The position numbers and the translations under genes were made by a program. From the NCBI GenBank assembly GCA_001949185.1, contig BDGG01000001.1:6968325-7032324 (forward strand): 64,000 nucleotides of DNA, read 5' to 3'. Each line of letters starts with the position of its first letter. Positions within the stretch are counted from its first letter, which is position 1. Origin of the DNA: Ramazzottius varieornatus. Lineage: Eukaryota > Tardigrada > Eutardigrada > Parachela > Ramazzottiidae. Positions 35,601 through 45,889 of the stretch are shown one piece after another. Under the pieces are notes generated by a model. The model was not told the origin of the DNA. It did not search any database and was given only the letters and a program-made list of their open reading frames with translations.

Positions 35601-36435
35601 TGCTGTTGCTGTATTCATAATAATTAGCAACCCTGGAAGACAAAAGGAAAATCAATGTCGTACAAACTGAACGTGTACCGCTGGCGATGACGTCACTTCC
35701 GGTAGCGTACTATTCAGTCTCCACTCGTGAACATCATGAAACATTTTGCACTTACTGGGAGCAGTCCACATTATACGGAAAGTCACAGACGAGGGTCAAC
35801 TGCGAAAGAAAAACTGTAAAATTCGAGGAAAGCGAATTATCGATACAAGTAAGCTTGAAGGCGATGGAACGTACCTGGTTGAAGAGGGTTCCTGGTGGGC
35901 ATATGAAGACCGACCTCCGGAGTTTGTCGTCGCAACGGTAATACTGTTGACACCCAAAAGCCGGATCTGAGTAATATCCAGGACCTAATCCTTGTGTACA
36001 GCTGAAGTTGGAGGGTTGGGTGCGAGCATAGTTTGGCAGTGGCGGAGTCTTCCCACGGCTCCTCAAAGAGTTACGGAAATTGCGCAAAACCTCTTGAACC
36101 GAGATAGTCTGCGGATCGATCCTTCTTCCCGTCCGCAGGTTGTTCTCTTCCGTGCCCTAGAAGGACCATCCGATACCTTGAAACTGGTGAAATGACTCAA
36201 AACTACGTAGAACAAAGGAATCAACTGGCACGCCGGCAAAACGTCTTCAGTAGAGCCGTTTTCCCAAGTGGCACATACTGGTAGCCAACGACAGGGAAAA
36301 TGTGCGCCATTCGCGACGACGATCTTGCTCAGTTCGTTTGTCGACGTCCCAACTCACCTCTTGTGCGGACGCCGGTCTATGGAATGTTCCGAAAAGGATA
36401 ACCATCACTAAAAGACACAGCTTTATCCTCCACAT
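32685..36435 (-). CDS. secreted CBM14 mucin-like protein, 1093 aa
   Basis: Exons 36435-36358, 36156-35875, 35799-35756, 35632-33606 and 33535-32685 sum to 3282 nt. The start MWRIKLCLLVMVILFGTF is a clear signal peptide cleaved near ASAQE. Residues about 75-135 form one CBM14 (peritrophin-A) domain with six Cys: FSCTQG, FGCQQYYRC, FICPPG, LVCDFPYNVDC. A long region rich in Ser, Gly, Thr, Gln and Asn follows (about 850 aa), resembling a mucin or a cuticle-matrix linker. The C-terminal 50 residues become ordinary again (YFIHESADKPVFVRFAKYNI). One CBM14 plus low complexity resembles CPAP1-type cuticle proteins, so a role in chitin matrix is inferred. The TTTATT at 32590 is a plausible polyadenylation signal. 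Intron 1 carries a hairpin. Confidence 0.88.
36256..36331. repeat. GTGGCGCAC hairpin, copy 4 (CBM14 gene intron 1)
   Basis: CCGTTTTCCCAAGTGGCACAT pairs imperfectly with TGTGCGCCATTCG; the loop includes TAGCCAACGA. Confidence 0.7.
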
Positions 36436-37560
36436 CTCCCCAAGGGCTACGAAACACTTGCCCGCAAGTATGAAATTCCCAGATGGTCAAAACTGGCAAT
36501 AACGTTACAGTACGCGAAGTGATTTTCAGACGAATATCTGGAGAAATTTTCGGTCGAGAAACCTTCCCATGTAATTCTTTTTCCATGTTACGTGTAGGCT
36601 ATACCCAACATTTGTAGTCTCCTCGTAATGCTCTGCGGCGAACAAAAGCGCGGCAAGGTCGGGGTGAAAATGCCGGAAGGCGCTTGCCATTGTCCCTTTG
36701 AGAAATAGTTCACACATGGCTGGTCCTTGCTTCCTGTTCGGCCGTGTTATGCCGATAAAGAATCTACGCTTCAATAGGAAAGAATGGACCAAGTCATGAA
36801 AACGTTCGCAGTGACTCTGATCAGGCCAATGAGTTAATTCTCACTACTTTTGTCGTACGCTAAAGCAAATTAACGGATAAATTACGACACAGCAATTAAT
36901 GTTTTAGTAGAAATCAAACCTATAAATCGATTACTCGTCAAGTATGCTTTCATCGGATGCCAAAGATTTTCGCGCGTCACGAAGAATTTTATACTTGATA
37001 ACGTAACTAAAACCAGCTAACGATGGACATCCAGCCGGAAAGAAACTCATCGTTACCGTCTAGGAGAAAATAAAAGAAGTCACACACCAAAACACAACCC
37101 AACAGCACGATGCGTGAAAGAAAACAGAAAAGCAGTCAGTTTAGTATGGAATTAAGATGAACCAAAAATCAAAGGGCAATCGGTAAACCTATTCAAACAA
37201 CAAACTGTCAACTCCGTCGGATCATTCCCGGGCCCGAACACGCCCAAACAGCAGCAACGATACTCATAAGAAGCGAGTAAGGACATGACCAGTGAGCAAC
37301 GAGGTAGATACAACTGTACAAGCCAAAGATGCAAAGAAAAACTATCACGTTGAAATCTCCGTCGTTTCCACTTCGTTCACCACTTCATTCGAGACAAGCT
37401 GCGAACAGAAGAAGACATTAGAAGATATGGGAGCCTCAGGAGGTCGGCAAACGAAACGTGCAAGATCATTATCCCAAGTGGCGCAGTTCCTCATAGTTGC
37501 TGGCTGAAATCGTGCGCCACTTGAAACAACGATCTTGCACGATTCGTCTATCGACCCTGT
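36436..37560. other. intergenic between CBM14 gene and SoxB
   Basis: It contains one hairpin-family member at 37448-37549, immediately past the SoxB stop codon. A minus-strand frame at 36526-36792 is open but has no recognisable features. Nothing else is supported. Confidence 0.4.
37448..37549. repeat. GTGGCGCAC hairpin, copy 5 (3' flank of SoxB)
   Basis: This is one of the longest stems: CGTGCAAGATC and CCCAAGTGGCGCA pair with TGCGCCACTTG and GATCTTGCACG. It starts 35 nt past the SoxB stop, so it probably lies in the 3' UTR, the only copy clearly not in an intron. Confidence 0.8.
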
Positions 37561-37583
37561 CAGATGGGTAACTTTGAAGTAGA

Positions 37584-39380
37584 TCAAATTACTGTGGGGG
37601 CAGGGTTTGCTGTAGGAAGAGGAGGCATTTCTTCAGGAACTGGAGCAACTGAAACGATTGGCGCATCGACGGGTGTGATCGTGACTGCCGGAAAAGCGGT
37701 TGTGGCAACTGGTGGAACAGCCGGCGAAGCTAGAACGGGTTTCGACACCACGGGTGGCGCCGGAGATCGGAAAGTGACGGCTTGTGTCGTGACTATCGGG
37801 AGTGTGAGAACAGGACCAACAGGTCTGGATATGGCGTGCAGCATGGCCGGCGAAGGTTTCTGGTTCGTCACGATCTTTGTGAACCGCGCGCTGGCTGCGA
37901 CCGGAAGTCGAACGTTGCTGGCAGTCCGACCGACAGCATTGGCCGATATGAACCTGGAGGAAGGTCAGAGTAGTGATACTGTAACTGTTTTCAAACTGTA
38001 ATATCCGGAAGCTCGCCAGGCAAACTCGACAAAATTGTTTTCCCTGGTGGCGCACGTTTCCAGTGTTATTAGCTGCAAACGTGGGTCACTTCGAAAAACG
38101 ATCCTGTCGTGTTTGTTGTCATCGCCCCGAGTTCCATTTTAATAATTACTGGAGTTAATTTAAAGGTTACCTGACACACCTGATTCCTCCGGTGGCCGCT
38201 TTTACTGCCGTTACCAGGTTCGGCCCCGTAAGTCTGGCCGGAGAGGCAGGCATTGGCAGCCGGACAGGAGGTTTGACGACAGGTTTGGGGGCAGGTGGTC
38301 GAAGGATGGTGAATTCGGATATGATGGGCGAAGTGTGGGGCGTTTGAAGGCGTTGTTGGAACTCTTCGATGGTGTAGGCTCGAGCGGAAGTGATCCCGAC
38401 GATGGGGATAGAAAACGGCATGTCTTTATTGTGCTGAAGGACAGAGTTGGGCTTGGGAACCACGGGGACAGGCAGCGGTGCATTGCGAGGACGTTTCGAC
38501 ATCGTCCGCGATTTGCGCTGCGGCCGATATTTGTAGTCCGGATTGTCCTGGAAAGAAAACAGGAACACATTAAATACATCGTGCGCCATTCCAAAAGGTT
38601 CCTTTGTAGCGTTCACAGTAGAAATCGCCAACTTCGAGGCTTAGAAAGTCGTCGACGATCCGAGAAGCAAAAAACCAACATCTTCGCTAAAGTCGCGCAT
38701 TACGTAATCGATGATACCGGACATCAATATGCAGCGAGTGACGTCAGGCTCGACATTGATGATTGACGAAAGATATTTTCGAAACAGCTGACAAACACAG
38801 ACAAAGATGAACAGAGAGCCCGCCATGACCACCAATGGCGCATGATGAGAGCGTTCTGTACAGACCGCATTGCAGGCCGTAATACTGAGTTTTGGATTAC
38901 CGGTTGGAATTTCGAAATTCCAAATCAGTCGGGACAACTTCATTCCATCAGCCAGCCTCTATTCTCTCGACAAAACTTACTGACATATGCTGTTCATGGA
39001 TCCTTTTAGCTTCCTGGATGTAAGGTTTACGATCGGTTTCACTGAGAAGCTTCCATTCTGCGCCCAAAAGTTTACTGATGCTGGAATGGTGCATGGTTGG
39101 ACTGGCTGATGCCAGCTTTCTTCGTCGTTCGTGCGCCCACACCATGAAGGCATTCTGCAAGGGAAAATCACAGGTCAGCTCTGTAAAATCTGCGCTTGTG
39201 AAAGCCTTCACAAACCATGGGCCTTTTGACGTGGTGTTTGGATGGCTTGGTAGGTGAAAGAGGCTCTGTCTTGATCTCGGTTTTTATCTCCGTCTTGATA
39301 ATGACTTCTTCGCCCGGTGGACTTGCCTCCGTTGGGGCCGTTGGCGTCTCGCTTGGTGGATCCATGGCGGCAACTTCCAT
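37584..39380 (-). CDS. SoxB: SoxB-type HMG-box transcription factor
   Basis: Four exons (39380-39216, 39154-38981, 38547-38171, 37953-37584) total 1086 nt, 361 aa. The N-terminus has three overlapping IKTE repeats. The Sox HMG box spans about residues 50-125: [66 protein letters not shown]. The [11 protein letters not shown] and PDYKYRP motifs are closest to the B group, where the protein acts in neural and early embryonic gene control. Two introns cut the box: one after the Met of KRPM and one before the DNPDYKY motif. SoxB genes of many animals lack such introns, so this is notable. The C-terminus is Pro/Ala/Val-rich, probably transactivating. The last intron contains a hairpin. Confidence 0.9.
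38021..38116. repeat. GTGGCGCAC hairpin, copy 6 (SoxB intron 3)
   Basis: CTCGACAAAATTGTTTTCC and GGTGGCGCACGTTTC pair with AAACGTGGGTCACTT and ACGATCCTGTCG. The loop CAGTGTTATTAGCTG matches the family consensus. Confidence 0.75.
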
Positions 39381-40003
39381 GATCTATAACGAAACAAGTA
39401 ACCACAGATCAAGGCTCAGCTTCCTTCTCGAACAAACTTTAGAGGTATCCGGGAAAAAAAACCCAGCCGAGATGGGTTTTTTAGGAGAAAAATGGTGAGG
39501 TGTCTTTGTTTAACGGGAGTTGTTCTGTCCGTTCGTTCTGTTCGGGACTGCGCATGCACGTTTTAGATCCGTTCCGCCTGGTAGAGACGCTCCGCCGAGA
39601 CAGCTTACATTTCTGCCGGCCAGACAGGCTCACAACTAGAAGGCCTGTCTGGTGAGCTCATCGTCAGGCTGTGACGTCAGGCGCCTCTTGATACACGTGT
39701 CAAATACCGTTCCAGCCGCACGGGCGGGTCCCTCGATCGTCCCTTCCGGTTCCACCTTTGCTGCCGGAAAATGTATCGATAAAGAAGAAGAAATTCTACG
39801 CAGTCCATCATTCCTATCGTGCTGATGCCATCTTTGTCAACTTTGGCCCGTAAGCAAACTGGCTTCATGGCGAAATATTGCACGCCTCAGCGAATTCTCC
39901 CCATGTGCGAACTTTGAGCCCGAAGTGCTGGCTTCAGGCTTCCATCCTGTACACAACGCTTAAGCTTGCTCACACAACGAAGCAGAACTAGGACTGCGCA
40001 AAA
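39381..40003. promoter_or_regulatory. divergent upstream region, SoxB and lectin
   Basis: The 623 bp between two divergently oriented start codons must hold both promoters unless distal promoters are used. I see a run CCGGGAAAAAAAACCC near 39450 but no confident TATA or initiator. Confidence 0.3.
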
Positions 40004-40615
40004 ATGTGTGATATACTTTGTTGGGGCTTGCTGGTCGTGTTACCAATACATCTGGATGGAGCTACAGCTGGAGAACCGAGTGACGGGCAGCGGTCCATCA
40101 GAGCCGCCAGTTTCAGCCTACAGAACCAGATAGGTTTCGCACCTCGCGACATCCTGATTGAAAGCCTGGATTCCAAGACATGCTTTGACATGAAGAACCG
40201 AGGACAAACGGTGGGCACCCACGTGGTGCTGGGCATGTGTACCTTCCCCAGTCCACAATGGAACCAGCTCTTCATGTTACAGGACGTCGATGGCCAGCAC
40301 TTCACCCTGAGCAACCAGTACTCTTCCTGCTTCACCTTCCAACCTGGCACACAACTTCTGGCTTCCGCCAGTCAATGCTCGGGAGACACTTCCAAGTTCT
40401 TCCTGGATAACTCTGCCGACGGTCAGTCTTACCTTATCCGGCAGAAAGGCACCGCGAAGTGTGTCGTCCCGTTCGGAGGTGGGGGAACGTCGGGAGGGAC
40501 GGAAGTCTTGAAAGCCGCACCATGCGACAAGAACGATCCTGCGCAGTTCTGGAGGATCTTCTCGAAAGACAAACCACGGAGGTTCGCTCCACATCCTTCT
40601 CGATGTATGAACTAG
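40004..40615 (+). CDS. secreted ricin-B-like beta-trefoil lectin
   Basis: This is a single exon of 203 aa. The first 22-24 residues (MCDILCWGLLVVLPIHLDGA) are a signal peptide. The rest is one beta-trefoil: about residues 50-90 contain CFDMKNRGQTVG and PQWNQLFML, the middle repeat QYSSCFTFQPG, and the C-terminal repeat CDKNDPAQFWRIF. The QWxxF-type motifs and paired Cys fit ricin-B-type carbohydrate-binding domains. No catalytic domain is attached, so it reads as a small extracellular lectin; the ligand is unknown. A polyadenylation signal AATAAA lies at 40811, about 40 nt short of the PIAS stop on the other strand, so the two 3' UTRs probably overlap. Confidence 0.82.
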   Translation: MCDILCWGLLVVLPIHLDGATAGEPSDGQRSIRAASFSLQNQIGFAPRDILIESLDSKTCFDMKNRGQTVGTHVVLGMCTFPSPQWNQLFMLQDVDGQHFTLSNQYSSCFTFQPGTQLLASASQCSGDTSKFFLDNSADGQSYLIRQKGTAKCVVPFGGGGTSGGTEVLKAAPCDKNDPAQFWRIFSKDKPRRFAPHPSRCMN

Positions 40616-40810
40616 TGGAACTTGTTTCGAATATCTATACCGTATTTGTTTTTCTGCCATGCACATTCGTACTGTACAACAGAGCAAAAATCAACATCTT
40701 CCACCCATGATAAATTCCCCGACAGGAAGGAAAGAAAAAGAGCACATCGTGAGCCCAACAATCCATTCGTGTACTACATTCAAGGGATTGGTAGAAAGTA
40801 GGAACAGAGG

Positions 40811-40816
40811 AATAAA
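40811..40816 (+). terminator. polyadenylation signal of the lectin gene
   Basis: AATAAA about 195 nt past the lectin stop codon. Confidence 0.5.
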
Positions 40817-40854
40817 AATTAAATTAGGCAAAAAGCTTTTTCCGGAAATTTAAC

Positions 40855-43800
40855 CTAGTCTAACGTTATGATTTCGGGCGGAGCTCTGCTGGCTGTGGCA
40901 GACGGTGGAGCACTGGACGTCGATGCTTGTGTTGACGAGCAAGTAGAAGAGGTTCCTACACATATCAGAAGAAGGACCAGTTAGCTTACTTTCCGTTTGT
41001 CCAAGCTGATAAGCGAATTCTTACTTGAAGCGGGAGTGGCAGGCTTCGATTCGCTCTTCGGCGCCTTCTTCGCTTCCCTTATCACCACTTTACTGTTCTC
41101 ATAAGTGGCTTCAATGCAGTCGCTCAACTGGAACTCATGCAGAAGACTACCGATAAACCTAAAGAAAAAATACACAAATTAACATAAGTATTTGTTATGC
41201 TTGAGATCGGCAAAAAACCATCGGGAAGGACTGTTTTCACAAGCGGCGCACACTTGCAGCCAACAACACAAAAAATGTGCGCCGCTTGGGGAGGCAGGAT
41301 ATTTTTCCAAGTAGCGCACACTTTCAGCCAACAACAGTGGAAACATGCGCCACTTGAAAAAAACGATCTTGTTGAGTCTGGTTGCCGAACTCACATTTAC
41401 TGAATAATCACTTGACGTGAGAGCGATACAGAGAACACCAGAGAGTTTGTGCTTACTCGTCAACGACAATCTCGTCAAAGTGAACAGGTTTGTTACACTT
41501 GGGGCAAGTCCACCTGGCTTTGGGTGCTTTGTTCATGTACAGGAAGCTGCTGGCATCGAAGCATTCGATGTGATCACAGTGACGGCCACGGATGGGAAGA
41601 TTCAGCCGGGACCGCGACGCGGGACAGAGCAAGCTGACTTTTTGTGAGTCAGCCACGATATCTCCGTCGCCTACTCCCAGCGTCTCGTAAACTACAAAAA
41701 AATATCCCCAATCACAAACGATATTTCCAAACAGACATTTCGATAGTAAACTCCAACTTACTCTTGTGGACAGTTTCTTCCAGCGGGACAGTGTTGGCCG
41801 AAACCGTCTGCAGAATTTCTTCCATCGTCTTCCTCCTGACACATTCTATCACCATGTAAAACTCCTGCAAAATAAGATATAACAAAAATTCAGCAAATTC
41901 TGTATCATTAGCTGCGTGAGAACACTATTTTGATTTTGCTGTGCATCAGATATTTTAGGTAATCATCGACTGTACTAAGCAGGGAATGTGAGCTTAAATA
42001 AGAACTTCATCATGTTCGGATTGCCTTCTTCCGCAAGAACATGCGCAATGTTTCGTTTGCCAACGTACCTTGGGTGGCTCATCAGGAATGTGCTGCGCGG
42101 GTAAACCGGGCGTGGTGCCGGCCGTGTCTTCGGTCCAACGGACCAGTATCACATTTTGAGCGGCTAACAAGTCAAGCGGAACTTCCACCGGCTGGTTGAA
42201 AACTGCGTTCTTTTTTTTCTTCATCCGGTTACTAAAGTCTACCACAGCCTAAAATACCCAGACACCAAAATTAGGAAACTAGATCAAAACACTGCAAGAA
42301 GAAACTCTTACCGGTTCTACTAGAGTCTTCCCGTTGAGCATAAGCTTCAAGTTATCTGGGTGAGACTCATAGTTTGCCATTGTGGGGTTTTCCAGACAGA
42401 AGCGAATTAGAACTAAAGTGTCAGGATCGTTTTGGTTCACTGTGGACTTGTCGAAAAAGAACGTGGTTAGAATCTCGCGATACACTCCTCTACTGGACAT
42501 CGTCTGATCCTTCCCTATGAATAGAGAAAGAACGTTCAAAATATGCCGCTAAGGGCTTTGTTCGTTCTTGGTACTTACGGATGCTCATGGGAAGTCCGAC
42601 TTCGAAGAGAAGTTGGTGGAACACTGCGGGTTTGATCACTCTTGGGAACATATCTTGCTGCTGCCGATTTGTCTCTTCCGACTTGGCCAGGGGTGTCTTG
42701 TTCACCGAGAATTTGACCACTTTGTTGGCAGACGAGCCATCAGCGCCGCTTTCGGTCGAAGCTGCGCTGTTGGCAAAGGCTTGTGCGAAGGGGTTGTTGC
42801 TCATGATGCTGGCTGGACCACCAGCTGAGCTCGGAGCGGTGCGGTTGGCCGTTGTTGGCTGCATCAACTGCGTCTGTGCCGGCAATCGATTCTAAGCGAA
42901 TAAAGAACAGTTGAACTATACCAAGCTTCTATGAGAAGTCTGCAGACGAAATAGACGTATCCTATCCACCTGCATACGCAACGATGTGGCTAATGAACGC
43001 AGTCGGTATGCAGGTACATGTCACCCTGGAGATGTGCCGATCTGTGACGAACCTGCATACCCCTATACTACACAAATCTCGCGACAAGGTGTATGCAGGT
43101 TCTCAAGACCATCGTTTGGAAAAGCCATGGATCCCAATGGTTATTTTAAGGTTGAATTTGTTAAGTCTGAACGTACCGGGAGATTAACAGGAGCTGTGCG
43201 GAAAGGATGTCCTGTCCCGTTGACACCAGGTGGTCCGGCGGGCGGATGCCACGTCCGGCCGTTGTCCCTGCTGGCTAGCAGGACCGAAGCCGTGGAAAAG
43301 CCAGTGCTACTGACCGGCACGGCATTCCTGTTCAACGACAACGTGGCAATGTGGTTGGCGCCTTGCCGAGGCGGCTCGGCAGTACGAGCCAGAGCGTTGA
43401 TGAAGCTGTTCATCTGTACCGAACTGAAACCCTGCGACGTCGGGAAAGGTTCGGGAGTGCCCGAGTAGTGGTACGGCACTGCGTTGGTCGATCCCACGTT
43501 GTTTACTGGTAGCTTCCGGATAGCGCTGAACGACTGAGTACCCGAGCTGGAAGAACCTTGGTTGTTGGGGAACGAAGAAAACGGCGGATAGTTATGCAAC
43601 GAGTAGACCGATGGCATTCTGGAAGAACCAAGCAAAACTCGGTCAAAAAGATCCGACATCCGGGAGTCGACCCGAGGCGCCTCAAACTTTCTACTGACAT
43701 GGAAACTCAGCATGATCGTCTTTCCCAAGTGGCGCACGCTTCCAGTCAATCATACTGAAATGTGCGCCACTTGAGGAGACAATTTGGTCGAGTCTGATTG

Positions 43801-45889
43801 TTGTCCAAGTGGCGCATAATTTTAGTGTTACAGTATTAGCTAGAAGGTACGCCATTTGGAAAATCGACCTGCCGGTTTTCCCATATTTTGTTTTTTCCAT
43901 TGATTTCGGTTCTGGCTTTTTCTGTTTATTGGTTTCAAGGCGACTTACGTTACAGGAGGGAAGCTGGACCCAATCGGTGGAACAGAGTTGAACGTTCTCT
44001 TGGTCGGAGAACCACTTTGTGCTCCAGCCATTGCGTCGATCTCGCCTGCTATTCTATCGTTCAAATACTCATTGATGGATCGTTTCCTTCCACCATTCGG
44101 TGGGTCGACGGGAAGTGGCGGTGGCCATCCTTGAGCTGGGTTCTGCACCGTGTTGCTGCTGTTGGTCGGTGGGTTCCGCGGGACGTAGGGTCTGATGGCA
44201 CTGCGTGGCTGACGAGGGTCGGTGGGAGGCCCACCGTTGATCAGTGTCGTCGATGTCCCGTTGGGATACGATACTGTTACTTGACCAGGGCCGTTATGTG
44301 TGGACGGAGGGGCTTGCTGTGAAGTGCTGGACGAAGAAGGCTTGTTGAAGGTCTTTGGGAGGGTGATGACAATGCGAGATCGGGAGGCTGGAGATGTCGA
44401 TGCTGCGTTACCGGAGGAAGGCTTATCCCTGGAGGGAATAAAACTGTTATGAAATCTGCCAAACACAAACTTCCCATCAGTCCGAGAAACACTTCCGATC
44501 GAGTCCAAGTGTCGAAGGCCGGCAAACGAAACGCAACAGATTGTTCTCTAAGGTAGCGCGCGCCTCCTGGCAATAACAATGACAACATGCGTCACTTGGG
44601 AACTCGACAAGATCGCTTTCCCAAGTGGCGCAGGCCTCCAGCCGGTGCTAAGAAGAGCGCGCGCCACGTGAAAATACAATGTTCAAGTTTAGTTTCACGA
44701 CCTCCCATGATAAAAACACCTGTTTACCTGGACGAAGATGGTTGTTTCTTTGTTGTCTTTGAGTTACGACGAGGTGGAGGAACTTCAGGGGACGAAGCGG
44801 ATTCTGACTCGTCCGAAGAAAGTGGCTGGTGTCGTCGACGGCTTTTCGTGGGCTGGACCGGCGAGGGATCGTAGTCAACTTCCCCATTATCCACCTCGTC
44901 ATCGCCGTAGCCATTGTGGTGCGAGTGTAAGCTGTAGTGTCGAGGCATGTAGTCTTCGTCGTCTTCGTCAGACTCCATCGCTGTGTTTCTATGCTTCTTC
45001 TTCTGCCACACTTCCCGCATCGATGGTGCAGCTACCCGACTGCGTTGGTTATTGTTGGAAGTGGAAGCTTCATAACCAGGTTGGTTAGAAGAGGAGGCGC
45101 GAGACGAGTTACCCGAAGGATCAGTGAGCAAATCTTCGAGAAGCTTCTGCCCTTCTTCATCCAAGTCAGCATAACACGTCCCAATCCGTTCCACCAAATC
45201 GGGCTTGCGCTTGTTAGACAAATTCTTCACACCGTATGAGGATAGGATGTGCTTCAGCTTCTGCACGTTGCATTTAGCTGCCACTCTCTGGAAACGTCAG
45301 AAAAAGACAGTGACAGGCTCACAGCTGACGGAAGTCGTCACAAGTATTCAACAAGCGCATTCAGTCACGTGATCACACTACAAACCACTGCAGCCACCTG
45401 GCCAAATGTGTCGGTTGATGACGCAAGCAATCACTCACTTCACAAAACTTTAGAATTCACATTTGGTACGGAACAAGGCACGATTTCCGAGGTGAATCGG
45501 CCACCTCGGAAATCGTCTGCGATGCTGCCGTGTGGCTAGTGGGCGACCAATTCACCTTCCCAAGTTCGGGTTACTTGTGGCCAATCAAACCAATCAGTTC
45601 AACCACACAATGGGGCAATTTGATCAATATTTTTCAGCTGGTTTTTTACCTGAATCTGACTGATGCCTTGCGAGGAGGAAGAGGAGTGCCCGTTCACTGG
45701 TACTCGGTTATTCTTCCCGTCGTTGACATTGGAGAGTGTGCCAGCAGATTCTTCGGATCCGCAGCTGTCCGAGATGGGATCGTAGCGTCGTTGTCTGGGC
45801 CTGACTGCCTGGGTAGGAGGGTGCTCGTGGGATTCTTCTGTTGCGTCGGAATCGCTGTAGTCACCGTTTCGGTAGTTATGATACGACAT
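40855..45889 (-). CDS. PIAS: PIAS-family SUMO E3 ligase
   Basis: Eleven exons (45889-45650, 45287-44728, 44428-43949, 43693-43177, 42891-42579, 42514-42312, 42248-42069, 41864-41762, 41691-41457, 41158-41025, 40955-40855) total 3066 nt, 1021 aa, with all phases matching. Order of parts: an 80-aa acidic/Ser-rich head; a SAP domain (VQKLKHILSSYGVKNLSNK); a long Ser/Pro/Asn-rich linker; a PINIT domain over exons 5-7 (VIKPAVFHQLLFEVGLPM to VILVRWTED); the SP-RING (LLCPASRSRLNLPIRGRHCD, ECFDASSFL, WTCPKCNKPV); and a C-terminal SUMO-interacting motif, PEIITLD. The ligase promotes SUMO transfer from UBC9 to nuclear substrates. Vertebrate and fly PIAS begin near the SAP domain, and the linker here is longer. 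Three introns carry tandem hairpin pairs. Confidence 0.93.
41230..41385. repeat. GTGGCGCAC hairpins, copies 7 and 8 in tandem (PIAS intron 9)
   Basis: Copy 7 is 41230-41295 (AAGCGGCGCACA with TGTGCGCCGCTT, again a compensated T-to-C change). Copy 8 is 41298-41385 (AAGTAGCGCACA with ATGCGCCACTTG). Both loops contain CAGCCAACAACA. Confidence 0.8.
42967..43102. repeat. two tandem short hairpins in PIAS intron 4
   Basis: CACCTGCATAC (42968) pairs with GTATGCAGGTA (43007), and AACCTGCATACC (43051) pairs with GTGTATGCAGGTT (43090). Both have loops of about 29 nt. They are unrelated to the GTGGCGCAC family. Confidence 0.6.
43711..43872. repeat. GTGGCGCAC hairpins, copies 9 and 10 in tandem (PIAS intron 3)
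   Basis: Copy 9 at 43711-43795 has a near-perfect 13-bp core (CAAGTGGCGCACG with TGTGCGCCACTTG). Copy 10 at 43802-43872 is more decayed (AAGTGGCGCATAA with GGTACGCCATTT). Confidence 0.8.
44533..44680. repeat. GTGGCGCAC hairpins, copies 11 and 12 in tandem (PIAS intron 2)
   Basis: Copy 11 (44533-44600) has AAGGTAGCGCGCG with CATGCGTCACTT. Copy 12 (44603-44680) has CCCAAGTGGCGCAGG with GCGCGCGCCACGTG. Confidence 0.7.

Noticed and set aside
36526-36792. 88-codon minus-strand frame upstream of the CBM14 gene
   Set aside because: Composition is plausible but it lies upstream of a good signal-peptide start, lacks splice links and matches nothing I know.
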